From Candidatus Thalassospirochaeta sargassi (GTDB taxonomy: Bacteria; Spirochaetota; Spirochaetia; UBA9216), in contig JAQQAL010000011.1 of assembly GCA_028532855.1 (NCBI GenBank), positions 124,001-188,000 of the forward strand: a stretch of DNA of 64,000 nucleotides. Direction: 5' to 3'. The notes under the pieces were generated by a model, which was not told the DNA's origin, did not search any database, and saw nothing but the letters and a program-made list of their open reading frames with translations. Positions 35,065-45,717 of the stretch are shown here, in pieces; position 1 is the stretch's first letter; each line of letters starts with the position of its first letter. The position numbers and the translations under genes are program-made.

Positions 35065-36492
35065 TTAAGATTTTATATTGTCTTTTACAGTGCGAATCAG
35101 ATTATTTATAGTCGGTTCCAGAGTGGAGTCAGTTTTCATCCTGCTTTCTATACGCTGACATGCATGCATTACGGTAGTATGATCACGACCTCCGAATTCA
35201 TAACCTATCTCTGTAGTGGAATATTCTGTTAATTCTCTTAGAATATACATGGCTATCTGTCTTGGAAGAGTAACTGCCTTTGTTCTTTTTTTGCTTTTAA
35301 GATCTGCAGTACTGACATTAAAATAATCTGAAACTATTTTTTGAATCAGATCAACTGATATATTAGTCTGAAATGAACTTGTAAACTTATCTTTGAGCTG
35401 CTCTCTTGCAATATCAACAGAAATATCTTTATGAACAAGCTCAGCATAGGCTACAAGCTTCAGCAAAGCAGATTCTAGATCTCTTACATTGGATGTAATA
35501 TTCTGGCAGATTAACTCAAGAACTTCGGGTGAGATGGAAATATTTCTACTTTCTATCTTTTTCATCAAAATTGCCTGTCGTGTTTCAAGATCAGGCGGTC
35601 TCAGGTCAACATTCAGTCCGCGTTCAAAACGGCTTCTCAATCGATCAGTCAAATTCTTGAGCTCAGATACGGGACGGTCACAGGTGAATACTATCTGTTT
35701 CTTTGATTCGTAAAGTGCATTGAAGGTATGAAAGACCTCTTCCTGGGTAGAATCCTTACTCTGTAGAAAATGGATATCATCAATAAGCAGAACATCTACT
35801 GAACGGTATTTATTCTTAAACTGATGCATATTGTTTTTCTTAAGCATATCAAGAAATTCATTAGTGAATGATTCTGCGGTAACATAGACTATCTTAAGCT
35901 CAGGGCTGTCCTGTCTTACTGAATGACCGATAGACTGAATAAGATGTGTTTTACCGAGCCCGACGCCTCCGTAAAAAAGACAGGGATTATATGCAGTACC
36001 GGGATTTTTGGATATTGCGTATGCAGCATTAGCGGCAAAAGAGTTATTGTCGCCTATAACAAAAGATTCAAATGTATAATCAGGATTCAGAATATCATTT
36101 CCAGGCCTGCGGGAGACTGTATGTGAATGCATTCCGGGCTGTTTCGGTTTTGGTGAAGGGGCAGCAGGCTGTTTTTCAGGAATATCAGCTACCTTCTCAT
36201 CATTTTCAATCGGTTTATCAACAGGTTGTGGATTACCAACATGAAATTCAACGCTGAGTTTTCTTCCGCTTATATTTTCAAGGGTCTCATTTATCATTGC
36301 CCCGTAACGCTGAGAAATCTGGTCTTTATAGAAAGAGGAGGGCACGGCTATTCGAATAACTTCTTCTGTACCTGAAAGATATTCAAGATTTCCGAACCAC
36401 ATAACAGATTCCTGTTCACTGATTCGGGCTTTCAGTTGGTTAACAGTTTCCGACCAGAAACTGCTCCAGTCCCAATTTACCTCGTTTTGCAT
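35065..36492 (-). CDS. dnaA: Chromosomal replication initiator DnaA
   Basis: A 475-residue initiator. Domains: I (1-85), a variable proline-rich linker II (about 95-145), AAA+ III (about 150-350) with Walker A GGVGLGKTHLIQ and Walker B VLLIDDIHFLQ plus the arginine-finger region LRSRFERGL, and DNA-binding IV (380-475) with GRDHTTVMHACQRIE. A perfect DnaA box (36517-36525) lies just before the gene, so autoregulation is likely. AAAGGAC precedes the ATG. Confidence 0.97.
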   Translation of the reverse strand: MQNEVNWDWSSFWSETVNQLKARISEQESVMWFGNLEYLSGTEEVIRIAVPSSFYKDQISQRYGAMINETLENISGRKLSVEFHVGNPQPVDKPIENDEKVADIPEKQPAAPSPKPKQPGMHSHTVSRRPGNDILNPDYTFESFVIGDNNSFAANAAYAISKNPGTAYNPCLFYGGVGLGKTHLIQSIGHSVRQDSPELKIVYVTAESFTNEFLDMLKKNNMHQFKNKYRSVDVLLIDDIHFLQSKDSTQEEVFHTFNALYESKKQIVFTCDRPVSELKNLTDRLRSRFERGLNVDLRPPDLETRQAILMKKIESRNISISPEVLELICQNITSNVRDLESALLKLVAYAELVHKDISVDIAREQLKDKFTSSFQTNISVDLIQKIVSDYFNVSTADLKSKKRTKAVTLPRQIAMYILRELTEYSTTEIGYEFGGRDHTTVMHACQRIESRMKTDSTLEPTINNLIRTVKDNIKS

Positions 36493-36516
36493 AGGTTTTG
36501 TCCTTTTATTAACAGC

Positions 36517-36723
36517 TTATCCACAAGCAGTACAATACTTAAGTTCTGTTAAAAATCAACTAAATTCTAAAAAAAGAAGATATAAAATATTGTAATTATT
36601 ATAACTACTTATAATATAAGAAGTTATAACTCTATTATTAAAAATTTTATATATATGTCCCTGATAAACAGGTAAAAATTACTAAACAACAAAGATATAA
36701 AAGTTATACACAAGTTATACACA
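36517..36723. other. oriC part 2: DnaA boxes and AT-rich zone upstream of dnaA
   Basis: A perfect DnaA box TTATCCACA lies at 36517-36525. Two tandem boxes TTATACACA lie at 36704-36712 and 36715-36723, exactly 11 bases (one helical turn) apart. Between them (about 36560-36665) is a very AT-rich stretch, the likely unwinding element. The region sits between divergent dnaA and gyrB, where gene orientation switches, as expected for oriC. Confidence 0.75.
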
Positions 36724-36843
36724 ATTAAAAAAAGAAAGTACGTAGTTTTTTATTTCTTTTTAGTCGCAGTTGGATATTTTAATATAGAGTCTATCTCTTT
36801 GCAAGAAAATATCAGTAAGAAAACAAGTCAAATTATACGATGG

Positions 36844-36872
36844 TTGTTTTTTTATCGTAATCTATATATAAT
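36844..36872 (+). promoter_or_regulatory. Promoter of gyrB
   Basis: TTGTTT, 17 bases, TATAAT. The leader would be about 40 bases long and carries AGGACGG before the gyrB ATG. Confidence 0.6.
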
Positions 36873-36891
36873 TATTTGTTCATAAGAATGA

Positions 36892-38826
<1,935 letters not shown>

Positions 38827-38837
38827 CTAAAAACTTC

Positions 38838-38865
38838 TGGAGTTTTTCGAAGCGAAAAACGTCCA
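38838..38865. repeat. GGAGTTTT-type hairpin element, copy 2
   Basis: TGGAGTTTTTCG-AAG-CGAAAAA followed by CGTCCA: a stem-loop closely related to the element at 29682-29705. It begins 11 bases after the gyrB stop. Confidence 0.5.
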
Positions 38866-38887
38866 AATATAAAATACATAGAACAAA

Positions 38888-38901
38888 CTAACGTACGTTA
38901 G
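38888..38901. promoter_or_regulatory. 14-bp perfect palindrome between gyrB and gyrA
   Basis: CTAACGTACGTTAG is a perfect two-fold palindrome centred on CGTACG, 31 bases before the gyrA start. It has the form of a dimeric-regulator binding site, but no regulator is known to me for it. Confidence 0.35.
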
Positions 38902-38932
38902 CGCAGTCTATTAAAATAAGTGGAGACTAACT

Positions 38933-41449
38933 TTGGAATCGACAGGAAAAATAATACCCATCTCAATTGAAGATGAGATGAAAACATCCTATCTCAATTA
39001 TGCTATGTCAGTAATTGTAAGTCGCGCACTTCCAGATGTAAGAGACGGTCTTAAACCAGTACATCGTAGAATACTCTATTCAATGTATGAAATGGGTTTA
39101 CGATCCGATCGATCGTTTAAGAAGTGCGGAAGAATTGTAGGAGACGTACTTGGTAAATATCATCCGCATGGTGATCAATCTATTTACGGCGCTCTTGTAA
39201 GACTGGCACAGGAATTCTCTTTACGATATCCGATGGTTAATGGTCAGGGGAACTTCGGTTCAATCGATGGTGACCCGCCTGCTGCTATGCGTTATACCGA
39301 GGCAAAACTGCAGAAGATAGCAGATGATATGCTTAATGACATCAAGAAGGAAACCGTAGATTTCGGTCCCAACTATGATGATTCAATGATAGAGCCCCTT
39401 GTGCTTCCTGCAGCTATCCCTAATTTACTTGTGAACGGGGCAAGCGGTATAGCAGTTGGTATGGCTACTAATATGGCTCCTCACAACCTTGAAGAAGTAT
39501 CTGCTGCAATTCAGGCTTATATAGATGATCCGGAGATAACAGTAGATGGATTGATGGAACACATTACCGGCCCGGATTTTCCTACAGGAGCACTTATCTT
39601 CGGTAAAGCCGGTATTAAAAAGGCATATAAAACTGGACGCGGAAGGGTTACAATGCGTGCCCGATGCAGTCTGGAAACAACCAGTAAAGGCAAAGATATA
39701 ATTATAGTTACCCAGATTCCATATGCAGTTAATAAGGTAACTCTAATAACCAGAATTGCTGAACTTGTTTCTGAAAAGAAATTACAGGGAATATCTGATC
39801 TCAGGGATGAGTCCGACCGTGACGGAATAAGAATTGTTATTGAGCTTAAACGCGGTGCAATTCCAAGGGTTGTTCTTAACAAGCTGTTTATGAATACCCA
39901 GCTGCAGCAGAACTTCAACATCAATGCACTGGCCCTTGTCGACGGTAAGCCCAGGCTGCTTACCCTGAAGGATCAAATACACTATTTTGTAAAACATCGC
40001 AAGGAAGTAATAACAAGGCGAACACAGTTTGACCTGAGAAAGGCCAGAGAGCGGGAGCACATCCTGCTGGGTTTGAAGATAGCACTCGACAACATCGATG
40101 AGGTCATTGCGATAATCAAGAGTTCCAAGACTGTAGATGTTGCAAGGACAAGATTGAGAGAAACCTTCGAGCTGTCAGAGAAGCAGGCCCAGGCAATTCT
40201 TGATATGAGGCTGCAGAAACTAACAAGCCTTGAAACACAGAAGATTCTTGATGAACTGGCTGAACTTAAAGTTTATATAGAATACCTCGAAGATCTTCTT
40301 GCAAACGAGCATAAGATACTTGGAGTAATAAAAGATGAAACAATTGAAATTTCTGAAAAGTACGGAAATAAGAGATCAACTGAAATAGTACTGGAAGAAG
40401 CTGAAAAAATAGATATTGAAGACATGATTAAAGAAGAGGATATGGTAGTTCTTATATCCGGAAAAGGCTTTATAAAACGTCTTCCTGTCACAGCTTATAA
40501 AAACCAGGGCCGTGGCGGCAAGGGATCATCCTCTGCCAATCTGAAAAACGATGATTTCATCGAGCACCTTTTTGTAGGCTCAACTCATGATTATGTAATG
40601 TTTATCACAAGTACGGGTAAATCGTACTGGATGAAGATACATGAGATTCCTGAGGGCTCGAGAGCCGCTAGAGGTACACAGATAAAAGCCCTGGTATCAA
40701 TATCTCCTGATGAAGAAATAAAGGCTATAGTTTCTCTGAAGGAATTTTCTGATAAAGAGTTTATTTTTATGGGTACAAGAAACGGTATCGTTAAAAAGGT
40801 AAAAACATCAGATTTTTCCAATGCTAAAACAAGAGGAATAATAGCTGTCAAACTTGATAATGGCGATTCTCTCGTTGATGCGGTTCGTACCTCCGGCGAT
40901 GATGATGTTTTTCTTGTTACCAAAAAGGGAAATGCATTGAGATTTCATGAGTCGTCGGTAAGGACTATGGGACGTGCCACCAGAGGGGTAACCGGTATAA
41001 AGTTAAACGGGGATGATGAGCTTGCCGGATTTTTAAGCGTTAAAGAAGGCGAGATGATGTTCGTTATAAGTGAATACGGATACGGTAAGAGGACTGAATA
41101 CTGCCAGTTCAATCCTCACGGACGCGGCACAAGGGGGCAAAAAGCATATAAGGTTTCTGAAAAGACCGGAGAGCTTATAGGAGTTCTTGCAGTATGTGAA
41201 GATGATGAGCTTGTCTGTATTACCTCCCAGGGCAATACCCTTAAACTTGCTCTTAAGAATATATCTGTGATGGGTAAAAATACACAGGGTGTCAGGGTTG
41301 TAAATATCAATAGTCCTGATTCTGTTATAGGCGTTGCCAGGGTAATTAAGGAAAATGATGAAGAAACAATAAATGAGGCAACCAGGAATGCTGAAGCTAC
41401 TTCAAAAGAGGAGCCTGTTGACCCTGTAAAACCTGACGAAACTGAATAG
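38933..41449 (+). CDS. gyrA: DNA gyrase subunit A
   Basis: An 838-residue breakage-reunion subunit. Seen: [28 protein letters not shown], the quinolone region [24 protein letters not shown], the active-site tyrosine in [10 protein letters not shown], and six C-terminal beta-propeller blades including the GyrA-box QGRGGKGSS. The start is TTG (38933), with GGAG 7 bases before it; no ATG fits. Ser/Asp quinolone-sensitivity positions look wild-type in kind (DQSIYGA). The C-terminal tail is acidic. Confidence 0.96.
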   Translation: MESTGKIIPISIEDEMKTSYLNYAMSVIVSRALPDVRDGLKPVHRRILYSMYEMGLRSDRSFKKCGRIVGDVLGKYHPHGDQSIYGALVRLAQEFSLRYPMVNGQGNFGSIDGDPPAAMRYTEAKLQKIADDMLNDIKKETVDFGPNYDDSMIEPLVLPAAIPNLLVNGASGIAVGMATNMAPHNLEEVSAAIQAYIDDPEITVDGLMEHITGPDFPTGALIFGKAGIKKAYKTGRGRVTMRARCSLETTSKGKDIIIVTQIPYAVNKVTLITRIAELVSEKKLQGISDLRDESDRDGIRIVIELKRGAIPRVVLNKLFMNTQLQQNFNINALALVDGKPRLLTLKDQIHYFVKHRKEVITRRTQFDLRKAREREHILLGLKIALDNIDEVIAIIKSSKTVDVARTRLRETFELSEKQAQAILDMRLQKLTSLETQKILDELAELKVYIEYLEDLLANEHKILGVIKDETIEISEKYGNKRSTEIVLEEAEKIDIEDMIKEEDMVVLISGKGFIKRLPVTAYKNQGRGGKGSSSANLKNDDFIEHLFVGSTHDYVMFITSTGKSYWMKIHEIPEGSRAARGTQIKALVSISPDEEIKAIVSLKEFSDKEFIFMGTRNGIVKKVKTSDFSNAKTRGIIAVKLDNGDSLVDAVRTSGDDDVFLVTKKGNALRFHESSVRTMGRATRGVTGIKLNGDDELAGFLSVKEGEMMFVISEYGYGKRTEYCQFNPHGRGTRGQKAYKVSEKTGELIGVLAVCEDDELVCITSQGNTLKLALKNISVMGKNTQGVRVVNINSPDSVIGVARVIKENDEETINEATRNAEATSKEEPVDPVKPDETE

Positions 41450-41473
41450 ATTATATCTGAACATATATTAATA

Positions 41474-41512
41474 AAGGCTGAATGTTTCACGTGAAACGTT
41501 CAGCCTTTTTTT
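41474..41512 (+). terminator. gyrA terminator with an embedded parS-like site
   Basis: A continuous 34-base palindrome: AAGGCTGAATGTTTCAC and its complement pair over 17 positions (one G-U), followed by seven T residues. The stem contains TGTTTCACGTGAAACG, a parS sequence with one mismatch. Confidence 0.88.
41483..41498. other. parS-like site 1 (inside the gyrA terminator)
   Basis: TGTTTCACGTGAAACG differs from the parS consensus TGTTNCACGTGAAACA at the last base only. ParB, encoded 2.4 kb to the right, would be the ligand. Confidence 0.75.
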
Positions 41513-41517
41513 AATTT

Positions 41518-41533
41518 TGTTTCACGTGAAACA
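41518..41533. other. parS site 2, perfect
   Basis: TGTTTCACGTGAAACA is a perfect 16-bp palindrome matching the bacterial parS consensus at every position. It ends 1 base short of the add stop codon and starts 19 bases after site 1. ParB-CTP spreading normally starts from such sites near oriC. Confidence 0.9.
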
Positions 41534-41534
41534 A

Positions 41535-42575
41535 TTATCGGTATTTCTTTATTACTTTTTCTGCTTTTTTCCAGATTGCTTTCTTTACCTTTTCATCAGC
41601 ATAGATTGCATAAACTGTTTTTTTCATGATATCGATGATCTCATCTTCAGTGAAAATCTTGTTTTCATAAAGAAGTTCGTATTCCTCACAGAGATCCGAA
41701 CTGAAAAGGGTTGGATCATCTGAGTTAAGGGTTACGTAGAGGCCTCTGTTATAAAACTCTTTTATGGGATGCTCTTCTATTTTCTGTACGTATTTTTTGG
41801 TGAAGAGGTTACTTGTCGGGCATATCTCCAGAGGGATCTGATTATCTTTAAGATATGTCATCAGCTCTTCATCCTGAATGGCGCTTATACCATGCCCAAT
41901 TCTATCAACATTAAGATCTTTCAGGGCTGCCCAGATAGATTCCGGCCCGATGTCTTCTCCGGCATGGGCAACAACCTTGAGGTTGTTTTTTATCGCGCGC
42001 TCAAAAACAGCCTTATAATCTGCTGCTGGGCCCTTGCTTTCAGCGCCGCCGAGGCCTATGCCGATAATGCTCTTCCTGGGGTTATTAATAACAAGGTCCA
42101 GATTCTGTTCCGCATTTTCAGGGCCGAAGGTTCTTGATACATCTACAAGGAACTTAACTGTAATATTTGACTCTTCAAATATCTTCTTTGACCCGGCCTC
42201 TAGAATGTCGGCCATATGAGGAAAAGAAAACCCGCTCTGTACAAATTTTGAGGGTGCAAAAAAGATTTCAGCATATACAATATTATTACGGACAAGATAA
42301 TTCTGAGCATCAGTAATAAGATGCACAATATCCTGTTCTTTCCTGAAGCTCGACTGGATTACATTAAGGAAAAGACTGATAAATTCATCGAGGCTGTTTA
42401 CATTGAACCTTTTCTTCAGGTTTTCTTTAGAATCGCTTCCATCAAATTCAAGATGATTTTCCTGGACAAGATTCCATATTGTGTCAACACTGATTAGACC
42501 TTCTAAATGAAGATGAATTTCTGCCTTTGGGATTTCTCTAATTAATTCTTTGAAGCTATAATTTCCGGAACTCAC
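41535..42575 (-). CDS. add: Adenosine deaminase
   Basis: A 346-residue zinc enzyme converting adenosine to inosine. Seen: the metal motif AEIHLHLEG at residues 17-25, VVAHAGED (catalytic His/Glu region, about 200), RIGHGI, and SLNSDDPTLFSS (metal Asp and catalytic Asp). The start is GTG at 42575, with GGGG about 9 bases upstream. It is convergent with gyrA and fits with deoD in purine salvage and with ahcY, which releases adenosine. Confidence 0.93.
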   Translation of the reverse strand: MSSGNYSFKELIREIPKAEIHLHLEGLISVDTIWNLVQENHLEFDGSDSKENLKKRFNVNSLDEFISLFLNVIQSSFRKEQDIVHLITDAQNYLVRNNIVYAEIFFAPSKFVQSGFSFPHMADILEAGSKKIFEESNITVKFLVDVSRTFGPENAEQNLDLVINNPRKSIIGIGLGGAESKGPAADYKAVFERAIKNNLKVVAHAGEDIGPESIWAALKDLNVDRIGHGISAIQDEELMTYLKDNQIPLEICPTSNLFTKKYVQKIEEHPIKEFYNRGLYVTLNSDDPTLFSSDLCEEYELLYENKIFTEDEIIDIMKKTVYAIYADEKVKKAIWKKAEKVIKKYR

Positions 42576-42708
42576 AAATTTTCCCCATTTACAGAATTTC
42601 TATATGGACCTAGTCTATTAACGGCTGAATTTGTTAAAAAATTAAATTAATTAGTAAATTACAACCTTTCTAATTAAATATACTACTGATCTCAGGAATT
42701 TCAAACAA

Positions 42709-42747
42709 TAAAAAAAGAGCCTGCTGTTTTAATAAGCAAGCTCTTTT
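42709..42747 (-). terminator. Rho-independent terminator of the nfu gene
   Basis: On the minus strand an AAAGAGC-x-TGCT / AGCA-x-GCTCTTT stem (one G-U) is followed by a run of T. It starts just past the nfu stop. Confidence 0.85.
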
Positions 42748-42750
42748 AAT

Positions 42751-42972
42751 TTAGGCTTCTACAACCTCTTTGACTCCCGGTACCTGTTCTTTCAGGTATC
42801 GTTCAACACCCTGTTTCAAGGTCATTGTAGCCATTGGGCAGCCGTTACAGGCACCTGATAATTGAACGGAGACTACGCCGTCTTCCGAAACATCGACTAG
42901 TTCAATATCTCCGCCGTCAGCCTGAAGTGACGGTCGAACGTCCTGGATTGCAGCAGCTACTGCTTCTTTCAT
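42751..42972 (-). CDS. NifU-like (Nfu) Fe-S cluster scaffold/carrier
   Basis: A 73-residue protein consisting only of the NifU C-terminal domain: VRPSLQADGGDIELVDV, then SGACNGCPMATMTLKQGVE with the CxxC that binds a 4Fe-4S cluster between two monomers. It carries clusters to target proteins such as the Fe-S enzymes in this window. An AGGAG-type site precedes the ATG, and a strong terminator follows, so it is a single-gene unit. Confidence 0.92.
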   Translation of the reverse strand: MKEAVAAAIQDVRPSLQADGGDIELVDVSEDGVVSVQLSGACNGCPMATMTLKQGVERYLKEQVPGVKEVVEA

Positions 42973-43064
42973 ATATTTCTCCTAAATACCCGCCTGGGCG
43001 GCAGGTTCTTTATTATTATATATTACTAATCAAATCTACAATCGTCAACATTTGAAACATCCCC

Positions 43065-43092
43065 CTTACACAATTCTGAAAATAGGTATAAT
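43065..43092 (+). promoter_or_regulatory. Predicted parA promoter, leaderless arrangement
   Basis: CTTACA, 16 bases, TATAAT; the parA ATG begins 9 bases after the -10. No Shine-Dalgarno sequence is seen. Confidence 0.45.
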
Positions 43093-43100
43093 ATGGCTCT

Positions 43101-43859
43101 ATGAATGGGAAAACTGTCGTATTCGCCAATCAGAAAGGCGGAGTCGGAAAAACCACTACAGCGGCGAATCTAGGTGCATATGTAGCGGAAGCAGGAAAAA
43201 AGGTACTACTCGTTGATTTTGATCCTCAGGGCAATTTGTCAAGCTGTGTCGGAGCGGACAGAAATCAGGCAGGAATCTATGAAGTTATAGTAGGAAAGAT
43301 GGAAATTCATCAGGCTCTTCAGCATAGCGCAATGGAAGGAATGGATATCCTCTCCTCGAATATAAATCTGACTGGTGCAAACGTAGAGCTGATTAATCTG
43401 GAAGATCGGGAATATTATCTTAAAAACAGCCTTGAAAAGATAAAAGATGAATATGATTATATTTTCATTGATTGTCCTCCGTCCCTTGGTGTTCTGACAC
43501 TTAACGGGCTGACAGCGGCCGATTCTGTTATTATCCCACTGCAGTGTGAGTATTTTGCGCTTGAGGGTTTAAGCCTTCTACTGCAGACGGTGAAAACCGT
43601 ACAAAAAGAACTGAATAAAAGTCTTGTCATAGACGGTATACTGTTTACCATGTACGACTCAAGAACTAGACTAGCGAATGAAGTTGTACAGGAGGTCTCT
43701 GGCTATTTCAAGGACAAGGTTTTCAGAACCATTATACCTAGAAACATCAGGCTTTCTGAAGCACCGTCTCACGGTGTTCCTGTCAATCTATATGATAAAA
43801 CCTGTATCGGCGCCAGAAGTTACGAGCGCCTGGCCGGGGAGGTGTTGAAGCGTGTCTAA
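43101..43859 (+). CDS. parA: Chromosome partitioning ATPase ParA/Soj
   Basis: A 252-residue deviant-Walker ATPase. Seen: FANQKGGVGKTTTAANLG (deviant Walker A, about 8-25), VLLVDFDPQGN, IFIDCPPSLGVLTLNGL and the DNA-binding region near RLSEAPSHG. It has no N-terminal HTH, so it is the chromosomal Soj type. It moves ParB-parS complexes and, in other bacteria, regulates DnaA. It overlaps parB by 8 bases. The ATG lies 9 bases after a TATAAT. Confidence 0.95.
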   Translation: MNGKTVVFANQKGGVGKTTTAANLGAYVAEAGKKVLLVDFDPQGNLSSCVGADRNQAGIYEVIVGKMEIHQALQHSAMEGMDILSSNINLTGANVELINLEDREYYLKNSLEKIKDEYDYIFIDCPPSLGVLTLNGLTAADSVIIPLQCEYFALEGLSLLLQTVKTVQKELNKSLVIDGILFTMYDSRTRLANEVVQEVSGYFKDKVFRTIIPRNIRLSEAPSHGVPVNLYDKTCIGARSYERLAGEVLKRV

Positions 43860-44730
43860 GCGACCAGCCCTTGGGAAGGGAATGAGCGCCCTCATTGGCG
43901 CAGCAGAATCTGCTGATGAATCCGACAAAAATGCAGTAATAAATGTTGCACTTGATAAAATTGAAGGTAACCCTGATCAGCCTAGAAAGAGCTTTGATCA
44001 GCACAGCCTGAAAGAACTTTCAGAGTCTATCAAAGAAAAGGGAATTATCCAGCCAATTATCGTTGAAGAAAAAAACGGTGCATATATGATCATTGCCGGA
44101 GAAAGAAGATTCAGGGCTTCAAAACTTGCAGGTCTTAAAGAAGTGCCGGTTATTGTAAAGAATTTTTCCGAGAATGAAAAACTCGAAATAGCTTTGATTG
44201 AGAACATACAGCGCGAGGATCTTAACCCGATTGAGGAAGCTTTTGCCTATCATGATCTGATGGATCGCGGCAACCTCAACCAGGAAGAGGTAGCTGCAAA
44301 GGTCGGTAAAAACCGATCTACCGTTGCAAACAGTCTTCGGCTTTTAAAGCTTCCTGAGAATATCCAGAACACCCTTGCGAAGGGTGCGATATCGTCCGGT
44401 CATGCAAGAGCTATTCTCGCCCTCGATACTGAAGAGCAGATGGAAGACCTGCATAAAAGAATAATAACCTACGGATTATCGGTTCGGGAGGCCGAGGCTT
44501 TTTCGGCAAACCGCGACGGCGGTAAAGCTGATGGGTCAAAGAAATCCGCAAAAGCCGGGGGTACTGATCTTCCCAGGGATCCGGAATTGAAAAGTATTGA
44601 AGAAAAATTTATCGATATATTTGGAACTAAAGTAAATATAAACGGTACCATGGAAAAGGGCCGCATAGAGATTTCTTATTTTTCAATGGAAGATCTCGAC
44701 AGACTCTATGAAATAGTAAAACCCGATTAA
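43852..44730 (+). CDS. parB: Chromosome partitioning protein ParB/Spo0J
   Basis: A 292-residue CTP-dependent parS-binding protein. Seen: KRPALGKGMSALIG, the NPDQPRKSF start of the CTPase domain, the GAYMIIAGERRFRAS motif, IALIENIQREDLNPIEEA, the HTH region NQEEVAAKVGKNRSTVANSLRLL and GHARAILAL. The C-terminal 45 residues are the dimerisation domain. GTG start, with GGGGAGG 8 bases upstream inside parA. Two parS sites occur 2.3 kb to the left. Confidence 0.95.
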   Translation: MSKRPALGKGMSALIGAAESADESDKNAVINVALDKIEGNPDQPRKSFDQHSLKELSESIKEKGIIQPIIVEEKNGAYMIIAGERRFRASKLAGLKEVPVIVKNFSENEKLEIALIENIQREDLNPIEEAFAYHDLMDRGNLNQEEVAAKVGKNRSTVANSLRLLKLPENIQNTLAKGAISSGHARAILALDTEEQMEDLHKRIITYGLSVREAEAFSANRDGGKADGSKKSAKAGGTDLPRDPELKSIEEKFIDIFGTKVNINGTMEKGRIEISYFSMEDLDRLYEIVKPD

Positions 44731-44796
44731 TCTGACTATTCTTATATAGAATATGACGGCATTTGTAATCCGCAGTAGAATTGCTAAGCAAACCCA

Positions 44797-44825
44797 TTGA
44801 CAAAACCCCTGCTGATAAATATATT
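44797..44825 (+). promoter_or_regulatory. Promoter of the tRNA cluster
   Basis: TTGACA, 17 bases, TATATT, ending 25 bases before the first tRNA-Ser. Confidence 0.7.
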
Positions 44826-44850
44826 TAGTCCACTGATATTTAATCAATAT

Positions 44851-44935
44851 GGAGAGGTGTCCGAGCGGTCGAAGGAGGCGGTCTTGAAAACCGTTGAGCC
44901 GAGAGGTTCCGTGGGTTCGAATCCCACCTTCTCCG
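44851..44935 (+). tRNA. tRNA-Ser(UGA)
   Basis: 85 bases, class II, with a long variable arm. Acceptor GGAGAGG pairs with CTTCTCC and the discriminator is G. The anticodon loop CTTGAAA gives UGA. CCA is not encoded. Confidence 0.95.
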
Positions 44936-44953
44936 TATATTATTATTTATCCC

Positions 44954-45040
44954 GGAGAGGTGCGAGAGTGGTTGAATCGGGCTCCCTGCTAAGGAGTTGT
45001 GCTGGTAACGGTACCGAGGGTTCGAATCCCTCCCTCTCCG
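44954..45040 (+). tRNA. tRNA-Ser(GCU)
   Basis: 87 bases, class II. The anticodon loop CTGCTAA gives GCU, for codons AGC/AGU. G discriminator; CCA not encoded; a T-run follows. Confidence 0.95.
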
Positions 45041-45067
45041 TTTTTTTTCAGCTAATGATAATGCAGT

Positions 45068-45107
45068 GAAGAAATAAATGAACTGTCTGCAGATTATTTA
45101 TTTCTTC
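45068..45107. repeat. Inverted repeat between tRNA-Ser(GCU) and tRNA-Arg
   Basis: GAAGAAATAAAT and ATTTATTTCTTC pair perfectly over 12 bp with a 16-base loop. It may be a terminator or an RNA-processing hairpin. Confidence 0.5.
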
Positions 45108-45111
45108 AAAA

Positions 45112-45142
45112 AACTTACAAAAATAAAAGATTTTTGTAAGTT
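45112..45142 (+). terminator. Second hairpin before tRNA-Arg
   Basis: AACTTACAAAAAT and ATTTTTGTAAGTT pair perfectly over 13 bp with a 5-base loop, followed by TT. It lies only 6 bases before tRNA-Arg, so it could equally guide 5' processing of that tRNA. Confidence 0.45.
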
Positions 45143-45148
45143 TTCCGT

Positions 45149-45222
45149 GTACCCATAGCTCAGCTGGATAGAGCGTTAGGTTGCGGACCTAAAGGTCGGA
45201 GGTTCGAGTCCTCTTGGGTATA
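45149..45222 (+). tRNA. tRNA-Arg with anticodon GCG
   Basis: 74 bases, class I. Acceptor GTACCCA pairs with TGGGTAT (first pair G-U), D-arm GCTC/GAGC with A20, T-arm GGAGG/CCTCT. The anticodon stem TTAGG/CCTAA encloses the loop TTGCGGA, giving GCG (codons CGC/CGU). A20 and C35 are the known arginine identity elements. Most bacteria use ACG (inosine) here, so G34 is unusual. Discriminator A; CCA not encoded. Confidence 0.85.
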
Positions 45223-45279
45223 CTTTTTTTTTGTTTTCTCCAAATTTACGGAAAACAACCGGAAATAGGGGAGCACTCT

Positions 45280-45367
45280 GGAGAGATGCGAGAGTGGTTG
45301 AATCGGGCGGCCTCGAAAGCCGTTGTGCAGCTTGTCTGTACCCAGGGTTCGAATCCCTGTCTCTCCG
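45280..45367 (+). tRNA. tRNA-Ser(CGA)
   Basis: 88 bases, class II. Acceptor GGAGAGA/TCTCTCC; the anticodon loop CTCGAAA gives CGA, for codon UCG. G discriminator; CCA not encoded. Confidence 0.95.
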
Positions 45368-45407
45368 ATAATTAAAATTTTGGTGTTTTTTCAGATTGTT
45401 TTTAACT

Positions 45408-45492
<85 letters not shown>

Positions 45493-45498
45493 ATTTTT

Positions 45499-45606
<108 letters not shown>

Positions 45607-45681
45607 ATACTATATCAGGAATTCCTGACATCCCGCGAATACGGACAATAGAAAATGATCGGTAATATTTAGAATGTTAGA

Positions 45682-45710
45682 TTGATACCACGTTTATTAT
45701 CGGGTACAAT
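45682..45710 (+). promoter_or_regulatory. Predicted dnaX promoter, leaderless arrangement
   Basis: TTGATA, 17 bases, TACAAT; the dnaX ATG begins 8 bases after the -10. No ribosome site lies between them. Confidence 0.6.
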
Positions 45711-45717
45711 TCCGAAT

